DNA of 64,000 nucleotides, taken from the NCBI GenBank assembly GCA_041530395.1, contig CP136945.1, positions 1,364,001-1,428,000 of the forward strand. The letters are read 5' to 3'. The notes under the pieces were generated by a model. It saw only the letters and a program-made list of their open reading frames with translations. It did not search any database and had not been told where the DNA came from. Positions 8,816 to 19,278 of this stretch are shown here, piece after piece (positions within the stretch are counted from its first letter, which is position 1; the number at the start of each line of letters is the position of its first letter). The position numbers and the translations under genes are program-made. This DNA comes from Thermosynechococcaceae cyanobacterium Okahandja. Lineage in GTDB: Bacteria; Cyanobacteriota; Cyanobacteriia; Thermosynechococcales; Thermosynechococcaceae.

Positions 8816-9478
8816 ATGCTGACACCCCCAACTGAAGCGAATGCCCCCAAGAAGTCCCTTGGCGATCGCCAGCAGATTTTAGCGTGGCTGGCGGAGCAGG
8901 TACCGGCACCTCGATTGCAACATATCCTGCGGGTGGAAACCATGGCGGCGGAGTTGGCCGTTGCCCATGGGCTGGATGTAACTCAGGCCGCGTGGGCGGG
9001 GCTATTGCACGACTTGGCCAAATACTTTCCGCCGGAAACGCTGTTGGCAATGGCGCAGGAGGCAGGGCTACCGATCACGGAGGTGGATGTGGCGGATCCT
9101 CACCTGCTCCATGCGGAGGTGAGCGCCTTGGTGGCACGGCAGCAGTTTGGGGTCACCGATGAGCAGGTGCTGGCGGCAGTGGCCAACCACACGTTGGGTT
9201 CAGCGGGGATGGATGAGCTGAGTTGTGTTGTTTTTTTGGCCGATAGTCTTGAGCCGGGGCGTGGCCAAACGCCAGAACTGGAGGAGTTACGCCGGATTGC
9301 CCGGACAAATTTGCAGGAAGCGGTGTGGCGAGTGTGCGATCGCACCCTTGCCTGGCTGATGGATCAGCACCGTTTAATCCATCCCCGCATGGTCTTGACC
9401 CGCAACTGGGCGATGCAGGTGGCTCCCCCTAGGCGCAAAAACAAGTTGGCGCTGAAAACGGACAGCTCAAATGGCTAA
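8816..9478 (+). CDS. yqeK: YqeK-type HD phosphohydrolase (bis(5'-nucleosyl)-tetraphosphatase)
   Basis: HD-domain signatures are present: HILRVETMAAELA, GLLHDLAKYFP (the HD pair), LLHAEVSA and VANHTLGSAGM, followed by FLADSLEPGR. This is the YqeK pattern, an enzyme that cleaves Ap4A-like alarmones. The 220-residue length is slightly above the usual 190-200. The ATG lies 12 bases from the left end of IS copy A1, so the native promoter and probably the native leader have been displaced; the first 10-15 residues may be partly non-native. The next gene (permease) follows 56 bases later on the same strand. Confidence 0.85.
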   Translation: MLTPPTEANAPKKSLGDRQQILAWLAEQVPAPRLQHILRVETMAAELAVAHGLDVTQAAWAGLLHDLAKYFPPETLLAMAQEAGLPITEVDVADPHLLHAEVSALVARQQFGVTDEQVLAAVANHTLGSAGMDELSCVVFLADSLEPGRGQTPELEELRRIARTNLQEAVWRVCDRTLAWLMDQHRLIHPRMVLTRNWAMQVAPPRRKNKLALKTDSSNG

Positions 9479-9534
9479 CGGGTTCTCGCTCCCTTGCTAC
9501 CCTAGAAGGGAGTTGTTCACGCGTCATTTTGTCT

Positions 9535-10380
9535 ATGACCACGTCTGCGATCGGTAGTGCTCCGGGGTTGTTTTCCCCTGAGTTTTGGCAAGAAACCTTA
9601 GCCTTAACCCGACGGTTATTTATTCAACTGCAACGGCGACCCTCAACACTGGTGGCGGGGGTGGTGCAACCCCTGATTTGGCTGGTGCTGTTTGGGGCGC
9701 TATTCCAAAATGTACCGGCGGGTCTGTTTGGCAACAGTATCAACTACGATCAGTTTCTGTGTGCGGGCATTATTGTCTTTACCGCCTTTAGTGGGGCGCT
9801 GAATGCGGGGTTGCCGGTGATGTTTGACCGCGAGTTTGGCTTTCTTAACCGCTTATTGGTGGCTCCCTTGGCCTCGCGTTTTTCAATTGTGCTGGCTTCG
9901 GCGCTGTTTATTACTACCCTTAGCGTGATTCAGGTGGTGGCGATCGCCAGCTTGGGGGTGGTCTTGGGCACCGGATTGCCCAATGTGGCTGGCATAGCCG
10001 TTGTGTTGGCAACGGTGTTAATCCTTGTGTTTGGGGTCACCGCCCTGAGCTTGGGGCTAACCTTTGCCTTGCCCGGACACATTGAATTGTTAGCCGTGAT
10101 CTTTGTGATTAACCTGCCGCTGCTATTTGCGAGCACCGCGCTGGTGCCGCTGCGGTTTATGCCCAGGTGGTTGCAGTGGGTGGCCAGCCTCAATCCCCTG
10201 AGCCTCGCCATTGAACCCATCCGTTACGTCTATTTGCACCCGGATTGGCGCTTTAGCGATGTGGTGATGGTTGCACCATGGGGATCCTTATCCTTGGGGG
10301 CGGCCTTAGGGGTACTGTTGGCCGTGGCCATTGCCCTCAGTTTGCTGATTCAGCCCCTACTGCGGCGGCGTTTGGCCTAG
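9535..10380 (+). CDS. ABC-2 type transporter permease
   Basis: This membrane subunit of an ABC exporter has about six hydrophobic segments, beginning with VAGVVQPLIWLVLFGALF. The segment MFDREFGFLNRLLVAPL is the typical coupling region of ABC-2 permeases (DrrB/NodJ type), and VPLRFMPRWLQWVASLNPLS precedes the last segments. No ATP-binding partner lies next to it, so the ATPase must be encoded elsewhere. I chose the ATG at 9535 over an in-frame TTG at 9529. Its stop overlaps by four bases the stop of the convergent caspase-like gene. The substrate is unknown. Confidence 0.85.
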   Translation: MTTSAIGSAPGLFSPEFWQETLALTRRLFIQLQRRPSTLVAGVVQPLIWLVLFGALFQNVPAGLFGNSINYDQFLCAGIIVFTAFSGALNAGLPVMFDREFGFLNRLLVAPLASRFSIVLASALFITTLSVIQVVAIASLGVVLGTGLPNVAGIAVVLATVLILVFGVTALSLGLTFALPGHIELLAVIFVINLPLLFASTALVPLRFMPRWLQWVASLNPLSLAIEPIRYVYLHPDWRFSDVVMVAPWGSLSLGAALGVLLAVAIALSLLIQPLLRRRLA

Positions 10381-12266
10381 ACCACCCGCAGGGTATAGCT
10401 TTGGGTACACCACTGGCTCACATCCAAGCTAAAGTCGTTGCTGTCCGGCTCTGTACTCAGATCGCTCAGGAGGTGTTGGATCAGGGTTAGGCTCTCTTCC
10501 CCGGCCAAAAGCAGCGGCTCAGTCGTGCTCGGGCGTGGGCGGTGCTGATCTATAGCATTAAAGGCGCGGCGGCTACTGATGATAAATACCTGTAGCCAGT
10601 GACAGGGGTGGCTCAGCGTCCACGTGTATAGGGGCACCCGCAGCCCCGCTGCCAGTTCGAGCTGCCATGCGTGGGATTGTAGGGGCAACAGGAGCAGTCC
10701 TTGGTGGCTGTCCCATGCCAGAGCCAAGACGTTGACAGCCTCATCCCCGTAGTTATAGATGCTCCAACGGCAGGTATCTCCTTTACTGAGGGTGAGGGGG
10801 GCGGCCAAGTTAAGGGGAGGCAGTTTTGTGCGCAACACCTCTGGCAAGGGACTAGAAGCGCGGCTGACGTATTGGCGACTGAGAAGTTTGGGCTGTGGGG
10901 TCAGTTGCTCGCAGGTGGTGGCAATACCCAAGTGACTTGAGGTTGGGTTGACGGTGAGAGCCAGCCATTTGTGGGCAAGCAGCGTGGCAAAAAATGGCTC
11001 TAAACGTCGCATTCCTGCCTTGGCCGCTTCGTTGGTGCTGGTGCAGCTCTCTTGGAGTAGGGTGCCTACGGGCCATTGCAGGCCGTAACTGCCCACGGCT
11101 GATGTTTTGGTAATCACGACATCTGGTAGTTCTTCGGAGCCATTGATGACCGTGACATTCGCTTGGCTGGCCAAGGCGTTGACCACATCAACCCGTTCAA
11201 TTTTCTCAAGCTGTGAATCTAGCGCCACTTTAAGACTGAGGTTGCGGGGCAAGCGCCGGAGTTTCTCGTAGAGGCGATCGCCCGGGGGCAGGGGAGCGGT
11301 CGCTGTCCCTTGCGCCACGATGCCATTAATGCTGCTGAGTTCTACTACGCTGTCGCCACTTGCGCTCTCTAAGCGGCTGTGGGGACTCAGATGCGCCAGC
11401 AACCATGGACTTAGCCCGCCACACCAAAGGTTGAGGCTGCGATCATGGCCACCATTTTGAACCAAGGCATCCCAACTCTCCCCCTCCGTATCCAACAGGC
11501 CAAGGCTACCCATGGCGAAGTGCACCTCAGTACCCATGTGGGTGCGCAAGTCATCGGCGGCGTACATGAGGCTGCGATCAAGGGGGTGATCCGCCGCCAG
11601 TGAGACCAAGTAATGGGTGAGGGTGGCGGTAAATAATCCGGCAGTTGTACCATCAATGGTGCCTTCGACCCCCAAATCCCAAGCAGTCATGAGGTTCCGG
11701 CTGTCGGTCGGTAAGGGGGCAGTGGCATTGGGCACCAAGGGGGCATACCGCCAGCGCAGGTGAGCACCATGGGTAGGAGGAGGGCTAAAGCGCGTGTCTA
11801 GCCACAGGTACAGGGACTTCAGTTGCAGAAGCTCTGCCAAAGCTAAACTATCGGCACCGCTGTTATCGGCATTGGCCAGAAGCAGGGTGGGCTGCTGCTG
11901 CCAGAGGCTGCCATAGCCGCTGAAATAGACCAAAATAGGGTCGCCCAGTTGCTGGAGTTCTGCTAGTTCCTCCTGCACACTGGCGAGGGTCGCCGCCGCA
12001 TCCGTTAACACCGTGAGGCGATCGCGCCCAAGGCCAAAGCGTTCCATCAGCACCACCTTGACCCGTTCCACATCGCTGAGGCAGCCCGCCAGAGGGGGCA
12101 CCAGCGTCAGGTGCGGATAGTGGTTAATGCCAATTAACAGTGCCCGTAAAGCGGGTGGGGACGCAGCGATCGCCGTCGTTGCCGATGGGCTACCCTCTTG
12201 CCAACAGGCCTGTGCTAGCAACAGCGCAGCAGCGGATTGCAGGAAAAGACGGCGGCCAAGATGCAT
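10377..12266 (-). CDS. pseudo-orthocaspase (inactive caspase fold, C-terminal DUF4384-like domain)
   Basis: Domain order: a twin-arginine-like signal (GRRLFLQSAAALLLAQA) at residues 4-20; a p20-like caspase fold with ALLIGINHYPH, LAGCLSDVERVK and VYFSGYG; and a C-terminal DUF4384-like region around TLSKGDTCRWSIYNYGDEAVNVL. Both catalytic positions are changed: the His of the usual FSGHG is Tyr118, and the Cys of the usual LDxCxSG is Arg159 (LDTRFSP). It should therefore not cleave protein. Pseudo-orthocaspases of this type are known in cyanobacteria. The start was moved to the ATG at 12266 because GGAGAG lies six bases before it; an earlier ATG is at 12278. Probably exported by Tat. Confidence 0.8.
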   Translation of the reverse strand: MHLGRRLFLQSAAALLLAQACWQEGSPSATTAIAASPPALRALLIGINHYPHLTLVPPLAGCLSDVERVKVVLMERFGLGRDRLTVLTDAAATLASVQEELAELQQLGDPILVYFSGYGSLWQQQPTLLLANADNSGADSLALAELLQLKSLYLWLDTRFSPPPTHGAHLRWRYAPLVPNATAPLPTDSRNLMTAWDLGVEGTIDGTTAGLFTATLTHYLVSLAADHPLDRSLMYAADDLRTHMGTEVHFAMGSLGLLDTEGESWDALVQNGGHDRSLNLWCGGLSPWLLAHLSPHSRLESASGDSVVELSSINGIVAQGTATAPLPPGDRLYEKLRRLPRNLSLKVALDSQLEKIERVDVVNALASQANVTVINGSEELPDVVITKTSAVGSYGLQWPVGTLLQESCTSTNEAAKAGMRRLEPFFATLLAHKWLALTVNPTSSHLGIATTCEQLTPQPKLLSRQYVSRASSPLPEVLRTKLPPLNLAAPLTLSKGDTCRWSIYNYGDEAVNVLALAWDSHQGLLLLPLQSHAWQLELAAGLRVPLYTWTLSHPCHWLQVFIISSRRAFNAIDQHRPRPSTTEPLLLAGEESLTLIQHLLSDLSTEPDSNDFSLDVSQWCTQSYTLRVV

Positions 12267-12342
12267 TGCGCTCTCCATCCGAAGGGGCTAATTCCATTCT
12301 CAGAGGTTATGGGGTCATTCCGCACCCCAAGGGGAAATTTGC

Positions 12343-13014
12343 TCAGGGGGGATAGCCATTCACAATAAAGCACACCCGCTCGCCAATTTTGGTAGCATGG
12401 TCGCCCATGCGCTCTAGGTTGCGGATCACCACTAACAGTAACAGACGTACTTCCACCGGTTCAGTATTCGCCATCGGGCGACAAAGGCACTGGTAAATGC
12501 GGGCGTAGTCAGCATCCACCGCATCATCGTGGCGGGCAATCGCGGCAGCCAAGTTCACATCAAGGTTAGCCAGCGCAGATAGGCTTTCGGAAACCAGCAG
12601 TAGCGATCGCTCGAACATGACCTGTATATCCGGTAGCAGGCTAGAGGTTGTCGGATCGCCAAACAGGCGTTGAGCCGCCGTGGCAATTTCCACCGCATAG
12701 TCAGCCATGCGCTCCAGATCGCGACTGAGGTGGAGCAAACTGGCTAAAAAGCGCAGATCGTTAGCGACCGGAGCCTGTAGGGTCAAGACCTCAATCGTGT
12801 CTTGGGTCAATTGCTGATAGTAGCGATCCACCTCCTGCTCCCGCTGTAGGAGCAGATCCAGAGCATGCAAATTCCGCTCAACTAGCACCTCATAGGAGAG
12901 TTGACAGGTGGCTTCCACCAGTGTTCCTAGGCGGAGCAAATCGGTGCGGAGGCGTTGGAGTTGACGTTCAAAAAAAGAAGCCACAGACGAAGGGCACTGC
13001 TGAGGATGATGCAA
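12343..13014 (-). CDS. phoU: PhoU-family phosphate signalling protein
   Basis: The 223-residue, all-helical protein has the two three-helix repeats of PhoU. The metal-binding signatures are visible as LSRDLERMADYAVEIA in the first repeat and IRNLERMGDHATKIGERV in the second (E-x3-D-x3-type). PhoU represses the Pho regulon by linking the Pst transporter to the phosphate sensor kinase. No pst or sensor gene is nearby; upstream on the same strand are the CDF transporter and the Ctp protease, with 65 bases before this start. Confidence 0.93.
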   Translation of the reverse strand: MHHPQQCPSSVASFFERQLQRLRTDLLRLGTLVEATCQLSYEVLVERNLHALDLLLQREQEVDRYYQQLTQDTIEVLTLQAPVANDLRFLASLLHLSRDLERMADYAVEIATAAQRLFGDPTTSSLLPDIQVMFERSLLLVSESLSALANLDVNLAAAIARHDDAVDADYARIYQCLCRPMANTEPVEVRLLLLVVIRNLERMGDHATKIGERVCFIVNGYPP

Positions 13015-13079
13015 GTAAGACGTGACTCAGCGGCCTTAACGCCATCATGAGTCGTTGCTCACCTAGTCTGCCAGAAAAA

Positions 13080-13973
13080 TTAGGAAAATGTGATCCGGCT
13101 GGACTGGTAATCTTGGGGTTCCACATGAATGACGATGCGAGCCGGTCCATAGCGCTCTTGCAGGGCGGCTTCCACCTGCTCGGTAATGGCATGGGCAGCC
13201 GTGACGTTTTCGGTGTCCACAACGAGGTGCATTTCAATAAACACCTGCCGCCCTACCATCCCTCGGGAACTAATGTCATGGCAATTCACTACCCCCGTAA
13301 TGCTCATCACAAGGTCGTAGATAGCCTCGGGGGCGATCGCCACCTCATCCACCAGCCATGGAATATTGGTCTTTAGGACTGACCATGCACTCCAAAACAC
13401 TAGCGCCGCAACCGGAAAGGCCAGCGCCACATCCAGCCAATACCAGTTAAAGGTCCAGACACCGATTAACCCCAACAGAACGGCAATGGTGACCCAGACA
13501 TCGCTGAGGGTATGCTGAGCGTCCGCCAGCAACACCGGACTGTTGAGCTTACGCCCCATGTGGTGCTCGTAGAGGGTAATGCCAATATTCATCCCCAGCA
13601 CCCCAATCATTAACCACAGTTCCACCGCCCCAATTGTGATGCGACTGTCCTGCTGCCACAGTCGCTCTAGAGCACTCTGGAGAATTTCAAAGCAGGCCAT
13701 CCCCAAAAATGCGGCAATCCCCAACGCGCCTAGGGCCTCAAATTTCTGGTGACCATAGGGGTGCTCGCGATCTGGATGGGGGGTCGCCCACTGTAGTGCC
13801 ACCAACCCCAGCACATTACTGGCACTATCGGTAAAACTGTGGAGGGCATCCGCCTGCAAACTCAGGGAATGACTCAGCACACCCACAGTGGCCTTGGTGA
13901 GGGTCACAAGAACATTAAGCCCTAGGGTGAGCCAGAGAACCCGTTGGGTCGCCCGTTGCGGGTGCGGCATCAC
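13080..13973 (-). CDS. cation diffusion facilitator (CDF) transporter
   Basis: A 297-residue CDF exporter with about five to six membrane segments and a cytoplasmic C-terminal domain. The metal-site motifs are ADALHSFTDSASN and ADAQHTLSDVWV (paired H/D-x3-D sites), and HPDREHPYGHQKFE is the His-rich loop typical of FieF/ZitB-like proteins. The C-terminal MHLVVDTENVTAAHAITEQVE with GPARIVIHVEP is the dimerising domain. The substrate is probably Zn, Fe or Co/Ni and cannot be told apart from the sequence. It starts five bases after the ctp stop, so the two are likely co-transcribed. Confidence 0.9.
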   Translation of the reverse strand: MMPHPQRATQRVLWLTLGLNVLVTLTKATVGVLSHSLSLQADALHSFTDSASNVLGLVALQWATPHPDREHPYGHQKFEALGALGIAAFLGMACFEILQSALERLWQQDSRITIGAVELWLMIGVLGMNIGITLYEHHMGRKLNSPVLLADAQHTLSDVWVTIAVLLGLIGVWTFNWYWLDVALAFPVAALVFWSAWSVLKTNIPWLVDEVAIAPEAIYDLVMSITGVVNCHDISSRGMVGRQVFIEMHLVVDTENVTAAHAITEQVEAALQERYGPARIVIHVEPQDYQSSRITFS

Positions 13974-13978
13974 AGGGG

Positions 13979-15280
13979 TTAACGGGTAGCACTGGTACTC
14001 GGCTGCGCGGATTGGGGGTTGCGCCGCTCAGCCAAAATGCGCTCGTTGAGCACCGCGATCGCCCGCGTAAACTGCGGATCCTTGTCGGTGGCAAGATCTT
14101 CGCGGGTGAGTTGCTGCCGCTGCTGCTCCGTGAGTTGCACTTCAATATCGGGTTCAATGCCTTTTTTATTAATGTCGCGGCCACTTGGGGTAAAGTACTT
14201 GGCAATTGTCACCGCAATGCCGGCACCTTCACCCACCGGCTGCACCGACTGCACCAGCCCCTTGCCAAAGGTTTTGGTGCCAATGAGAACAGCGCGTTTA
14301 TTGTCTTGGAGTGCCCCCGCCAGAATTTCACTCGCACTAGCCGAACCCCCATCAATGAGGACGACCATGGGCTTCGCGGTAAGAAAACCCCGACCGGCCC
14401 GCAGGCGATCCGCTTCCCCTTGGCGATTCACCGTGGAGACAATATCCCCTTGGGGCAAAAACATGCGGGCAATTTCGGCACTGGCAAAGAGCAAGCCCCC
14501 CGGATTGGAGCGCAAATCTAAGACATAGCCTTGAACTCCTTGTTTTTCTAGCTCGCGGATGGCGCTGCGCATTTCCGCCGCCGCATTGGAGCTAAAGGTG
14601 ACAAGGCGAATGTAGCCCACAGATCCTTGGGGCGTTTGTCGCAGACTATGGCGCACCGGATGAATTTCAATGCGGGCACGGGTAATTTCAAAGTTCATGA
14701 CTTCCTTGCCCCGCTGAATCGTCAGCCGCACCTTCGTGTTCACAGGCCCGCGGATCATACTCACGGCTTGGTTAATATCCATGCCTTTGGTGGATTTCCC
14801 ATCAATGCGCAGGATTACATCCTTGGCCATTAAGCCCATTTCAGCCGCTGGGCTACCCTCAATGGGCGAAACTACCGTAATTTCCTTGGTTTCCTCGTCT
14901 TGGGTAATGGTGATGCCCACCCCCGTTAGCTCACCGGAGGTTTCAATTTGCATCGACCGAAATTGCTCGGGATCCATAAAGCGCGTGTAGGGATCATTGA
15001 GCTTTTCGAGCATTTCCCGCGCCGCTTTGTAGGCATCCTCCGGATTAGTGTAATTACGCGACAAAAATTCACGCCGCACTGCCCGCCAGTCGTTGCCGTT
15101 AAACGTGGCATCCACGTACTCGCGATCAATCACTTGCCAGACTTCATCTACCAGTTCCTTAGGACTTTGGCGGAACCCCGCTAAACTCCTTGACCAGTGT
15201 AAGCCCGCACCGGTGACAGCAACTAAGGCCGTCATGACAACAGTTGTACTGACAACTAATGTGCGGTGTGTACTTCCCAT
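13979..15280 (-). CDS. carboxyl-terminal processing protease (S41 family)
   Basis: The 433-residue protein has an N-terminal membrane anchor or signal (residues 8-26), a PDZ domain around residues 105-190 (GELTGVGITI, SPAAEMGLMAKDVILRIDG), and the S41 catalytic core: VLDLRSNPGGLL, IDGGSASASEILAGAL with the catalytic Ser, and GTKTFGKGLVQ with the Lys. Cyanobacteria carry several paralogues (CtpA, CtpB, CtpC); CtpA matures the D1 protein of photosystem II. The sequence alone does not decide which this is, although the long C-terminal tail is more like CtpB/CtpC. It faces the periplasm or lumen. Confidence 0.9.
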   Translation of the reverse strand: MGSTHRTLVVSTTVVMTALVAVTGAGLHWSRSLAGFRQSPKELVDEVWQVIDREYVDATFNGNDWRAVRREFLSRNYTNPEDAYKAAREMLEKLNDPYTRFMDPEQFRSMQIETSGELTGVGITITQDEETKEITVVSPIEGSPAAEMGLMAKDVILRIDGKSTKGMDINQAVSMIRGPVNTKVRLTIQRGKEVMNFEITRARIEIHPVRHSLRQTPQGSVGYIRLVTFSSNAAAEMRSAIRELEKQGVQGYVLDLRSNPGGLLFASAEIARMFLPQGDIVSTVNRQGEADRLRAGRGFLTAKPMVVLIDGGSASASEILAGALQDNKRAVLIGTKTFGKGLVQSVQPVGEGAGIAVTIAKYFTPSGRDINKKGIEPDIEVQLTEQQRQQLTREDLATDKDPQFTRAIAVLNERILAERRNPQSAQPSTSATR

Positions 15281-15397
15281 AGGACTTGTCCGAATGCTGA
15301 GTGCGTTTGCTTACGCCCAATCTAGCATAAACCCCCACCGTGGCCATGGGCTGATTGTGGCTTCGTAACCAGACGCTGGCGCACCCCCAAAAGTGCC

Positions 15398-15736
15398 CTA
15401 GCCTCCCACCTGCTTGAGGATACAGCGGTTGATGCTTTCATCCACCACCCGCTGAGCCTGTTGCTGGCGTGGCGATTGGTTTTGACGATTGTCTGGATTC
15501 AGCGTCTGAAAATCAGCGTAGCTCACCCGCTCTTGAATGTAATTAATCGAGCAGCGGCAGATGTTGTTCATGACGGAGTGCGGCACAATGGGTGCCGATC
15601 GCCGCCCTTGATCTAGACAAGCATCCATAAAACTCGTGACCGCTACCGCAGGATAGGTTTGGGCGATCGCCCGCGATGACACCCCTATACTACTCACTAA
15701 GCCACTACTAATGAGTACGAGAGAGAATAATTTCAT
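15398..15736 (-). CDS. small secreted protein, unknown function
   Basis: A 112-residue protein with a clear Sec signal peptide (residues 1-25, SGLVSSIGVSSRAIAQ before the cut). The mature part is short, helical and has four Cys (ACLDQG, NNICRCS, NRCIL) that could form two disulfides. The C-terminal half is Gln/Arg-rich. I do not recognise a named family. It is monocistronic, on the minus strand between ctp and the spore-coat-U-like gene. Confidence 0.7.
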   Translation of the reverse strand: MKLFSLVLISSGLVSSIGVSSRAIAQTYPAVAVTSFMDACLDQGRRSAPIVPHSVMNNICRCSINYIQERVSYADFQTLNPDNRQNQSPRQQQAQRVVDESINRCILKQVGG

Positions 15737-15989
15737 TTCAATAAAAATAAAAAATAAACACCCCTAGTTTACGTCATGACCCGATGCCCTATGCAAAATG
15801 TTCCGGCTTCGCAGCAAAGTGTTGCCCAAGTCAACAGTCCAGCAACAAACTGTAACGCCAGTTCCCAATGCCGCCGTGGCGAGCAGTCCCCAGAAAGATA
15901 TGAAAAGCTATGATGAAGGGGTGACCCTTGCCGCCCTTGATGCTGCGCTGGGTTTATCGTTGATTGTTCTGGGCCAGTGGAATGCTGCC

Positions 15990-16454
15990 ATGGGCTGCCG
16001 CCGTATTTGGCAAATCAGTTTACCAACGCTGGTTGTGAGCCAGATCCTGTGTCCGAGCCTTGTCCTAGCCAATTGCACCATCAGTAGCGTGAGTGGCCTG
16101 AACTTTGGTGCCTACAGTTCCTTTGACACTGCACCCACAGATGCCACCGGCCAGTTTATTTTTACCTGTAGCGATGTTCAAGGGCCAGTCACCATTCGCC
16201 TCAGCACTGGCGTGGCTAACAGCTTTACCCCCCGCCAGATGGCTTTGGGCACCGCTCGCCTCAACTATAACCTCTACATTGATACCGCTCGCACCCAAAT
16301 TTGGGGCGATGGCACGGGCGGCAGTAGCCTGCGCACCCTCACGCCTGTGAATAATGCTCCCACCACCCTCGACATCTTTGGTCGCATTCCGCCGCGCCAA
16401 TTTATCCCCGCTGGCAATTACGCCGACACCATTACCATTACGATTCAGTTTTAA
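15990..16454 (+). CDS. spore coat U (SCPU) / Csu-type secreted fimbrial-like protein
   Basis: After a signal peptide (LPTLVVSQILCPSLVLA) the mature protein begins NCTISSVSGLNFGAYSSF, the hallmark of the spore coat U domain. It continues with FTCSDVQGPVTIRLSTG and ends in PAGNYADTITITIQF, as in Csu-type chaperone-usher pilins. Only one SCPU domain is present and no usher or chaperone gene is next to it. The frame is open upstream to 15798 and an earlier ATG at 15900 exists, but the signal peptide begins at the ATG at 15990, so that start is preferred. It could be a surface or adhesin subunit assembled by a remote system. Confidence 0.7.
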   Translation: MGCRRIWQISLPTLVVSQILCPSLVLANCTISSVSGLNFGAYSSFDTAPTDATGQFIFTCSDVQGPVTIRLSTGVANSFTPRQMALGTARLNYNLYIDTARTQIWGDGTGGSSLRTLTPVNNAPTTLDIFGRIPPRQFIPAGNYADTITITIQF

Positions 16455-16488
16455 GGGGGGCATCCACGGGGGGCAACATCAACAACGT

Positions 16489-17670
16489 TCAATAGGGAAT
16501 TTGCCAGTAGCGGCAGATGGCATGGGCTAAGGTCATGACTCCCACCGGAATTGCCTGCTCGTCCACATCAAATTCGGGGTGGTGCAGTGGATAGTTGGGG
16601 CGATCGCGAAAGCCAACCCCTAGCCGAAACATGGCACCCGGGGCGTGCTCAAGGTACAGGGCAAAATCTTCTGCCCCGAGGGAGGGTTCCGGCAAAATGT
16701 GAACGTGGGAGGCACCTACCACATCGGTGGCCGCCTCCGCCAGTAATTGCGAGAGGTAGGGGGTGTTTTCCACCCCCGGTACACCGCGGCGATAATGCAG
16801 TTGGTAGCGAGCACCGTAGGCATTGCAGACATTGGCCACAATCTGCTCAATCCACGCGGGCAGGTTGGTGCGGGTTTCTGGATGGAGCGATCGCACCGTG
16901 CCTTGCAGGGTGACCCGATCGGCAATCACATTGGCCGCCCGCCCGCCCTGAATTTTACCAAAGGTCAGAACCACTGGCCGCAGCGGGTTTTGGGTGCGAC
17001 TGATGGCCTGTTGCAGGGCACTAATCACCTGGGCGGCAATCCAAATGGCATCGACCGCTTCGTGGGGACGCGCCCCATGACCGGACTCCCCTAAAATGGT
17101 TAACTCCAAATCATCCGCTGCCGCCGTCAGGGCACCATAGCGCACCGCCACCTCCCCAGCGGGAATACTAGGAAACACATGCAGCGACAGAATGGCGCTC
17201 ACGTCTTTCATTGCGCCATCGGCAATCATCCAACTGGCTCCTTGGGCAATTTCCTCCGCTGGCTGAAAGATAAAGCGCACCGACCCAGGCAGTTCATGCC
17301 GCAGTTCTGCTAAAAGCATGGCGGTTCCTAGGCCAACAGTGGTGTGTACATCGTGGCCACAGGCGTGCATCACCCCGGCATGTTTGGAGCTAAAGTCCAG
17401 ACCTGTGCGCTCTTGAATGGGCAGGGCATCCATATCCGTGCGCAGGGCAATCAAGCGATTCTCACTGCCTGCGCCAGCCAGTTCTGCCACGACCCCCACT
17501 TTGCCCACATTCTGCTGAATCGTCAATCCTGCCGAAGATAGCACCCCAGCCACGTAGGCCGCGGTTTGATGCTCTTCGCCACTCAGTTCTGGGTAGCGGT
17601 GCAGGTGGCGGCGAATATCAATGAGGCGCGGGGTGAGGCTGGCGGCCAATTGGCGAATGCGAGCAAGCAT
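16489..17670 (-). CDS. M20-family amidohydrolase (hippurate/IAA-amino acid hydrolase type)
   Basis: A 393-residue metallo-aminoacylase. Metal ligands are visible in MHACGHDVHTT, FIFQPAEEIAQGA, SLHVFPSIPAGEV and the C-terminal PSLGAEDFALYLE. A dimerisation domain sits in the middle (LGESGHGARPHEAVDAI). The family splits N-acyl amino acids; close relatives are called N-acetyl-L,L-diaminopimelate deacetylase or hippurate hydrolase, and the substrate here is not decided. The ATG at 17670 gives a normal family N-terminus (RRHLHRYPELSGEE). Confidence 0.9.
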   Translation of the reverse strand: MLARIRQLAASLTPRLIDIRRHLHRYPELSGEEHQTAAYVAGVLSSAGLTIQQNVGKVGVVAELAGAGSENRLIALRTDMDALPIQERTGLDFSSKHAGVMHACGHDVHTTVGLGTAMLLAELRHELPGSVRFIFQPAEEIAQGASWMIADGAMKDVSAILSLHVFPSIPAGEVAVRYGALTAAADDLELTILGESGHGARPHEAVDAIWIAAQVISALQQAISRTQNPLRPVVLTFGKIQGGRAANVIADRVTLQGTVRSLHPETRTNLPAWIEQIVANVCNAYGARYQLHYRRGVPGVENTPYLSQLLAEAATDVVGASHVHILPEPSLGAEDFALYLEHAPGAMFRLGVGFRDRPNYPLHHPEFDVDEQAIPVGVMTLAHAICRYWQIPY

Positions 17671-17886
17671 AGGAAAGCAGCGGGCAAGATCTTTATTGAT
17701 ATTTATTCATTATGGCCTTGGTGCACATTTGAGGCGTTTGGGGAAGGAGCAGTGCCACAGGCCACATTAACTGAATCAGCAGGGGTGCCGCGCTCCACCC
17801 CTTGATTGAGCGTCGTGAGGAATGGGCGGCAGGCAACGGGATGCAACAGCCCTGAGCCTGCCAAATAGGTAACGAGGCTTATCCCC

Positions 17887-19197
<1,311 letters not shown>

Positions 19198-19278
19198 TTA
19201 CGGCTTCCCATTATAGGCAACTGTTGGGCATCATAAGTGGATAGTCCTGCAAATAAAGCTTCTACTTCTACTAGTTCT

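Noticed and set aside
15798-15989. N-terminal extension of the spore-coat-U-like protein
   Set aside because: It would bury the signal peptide behind 64 residues without motif; the ATG at 15990 places the signal first.
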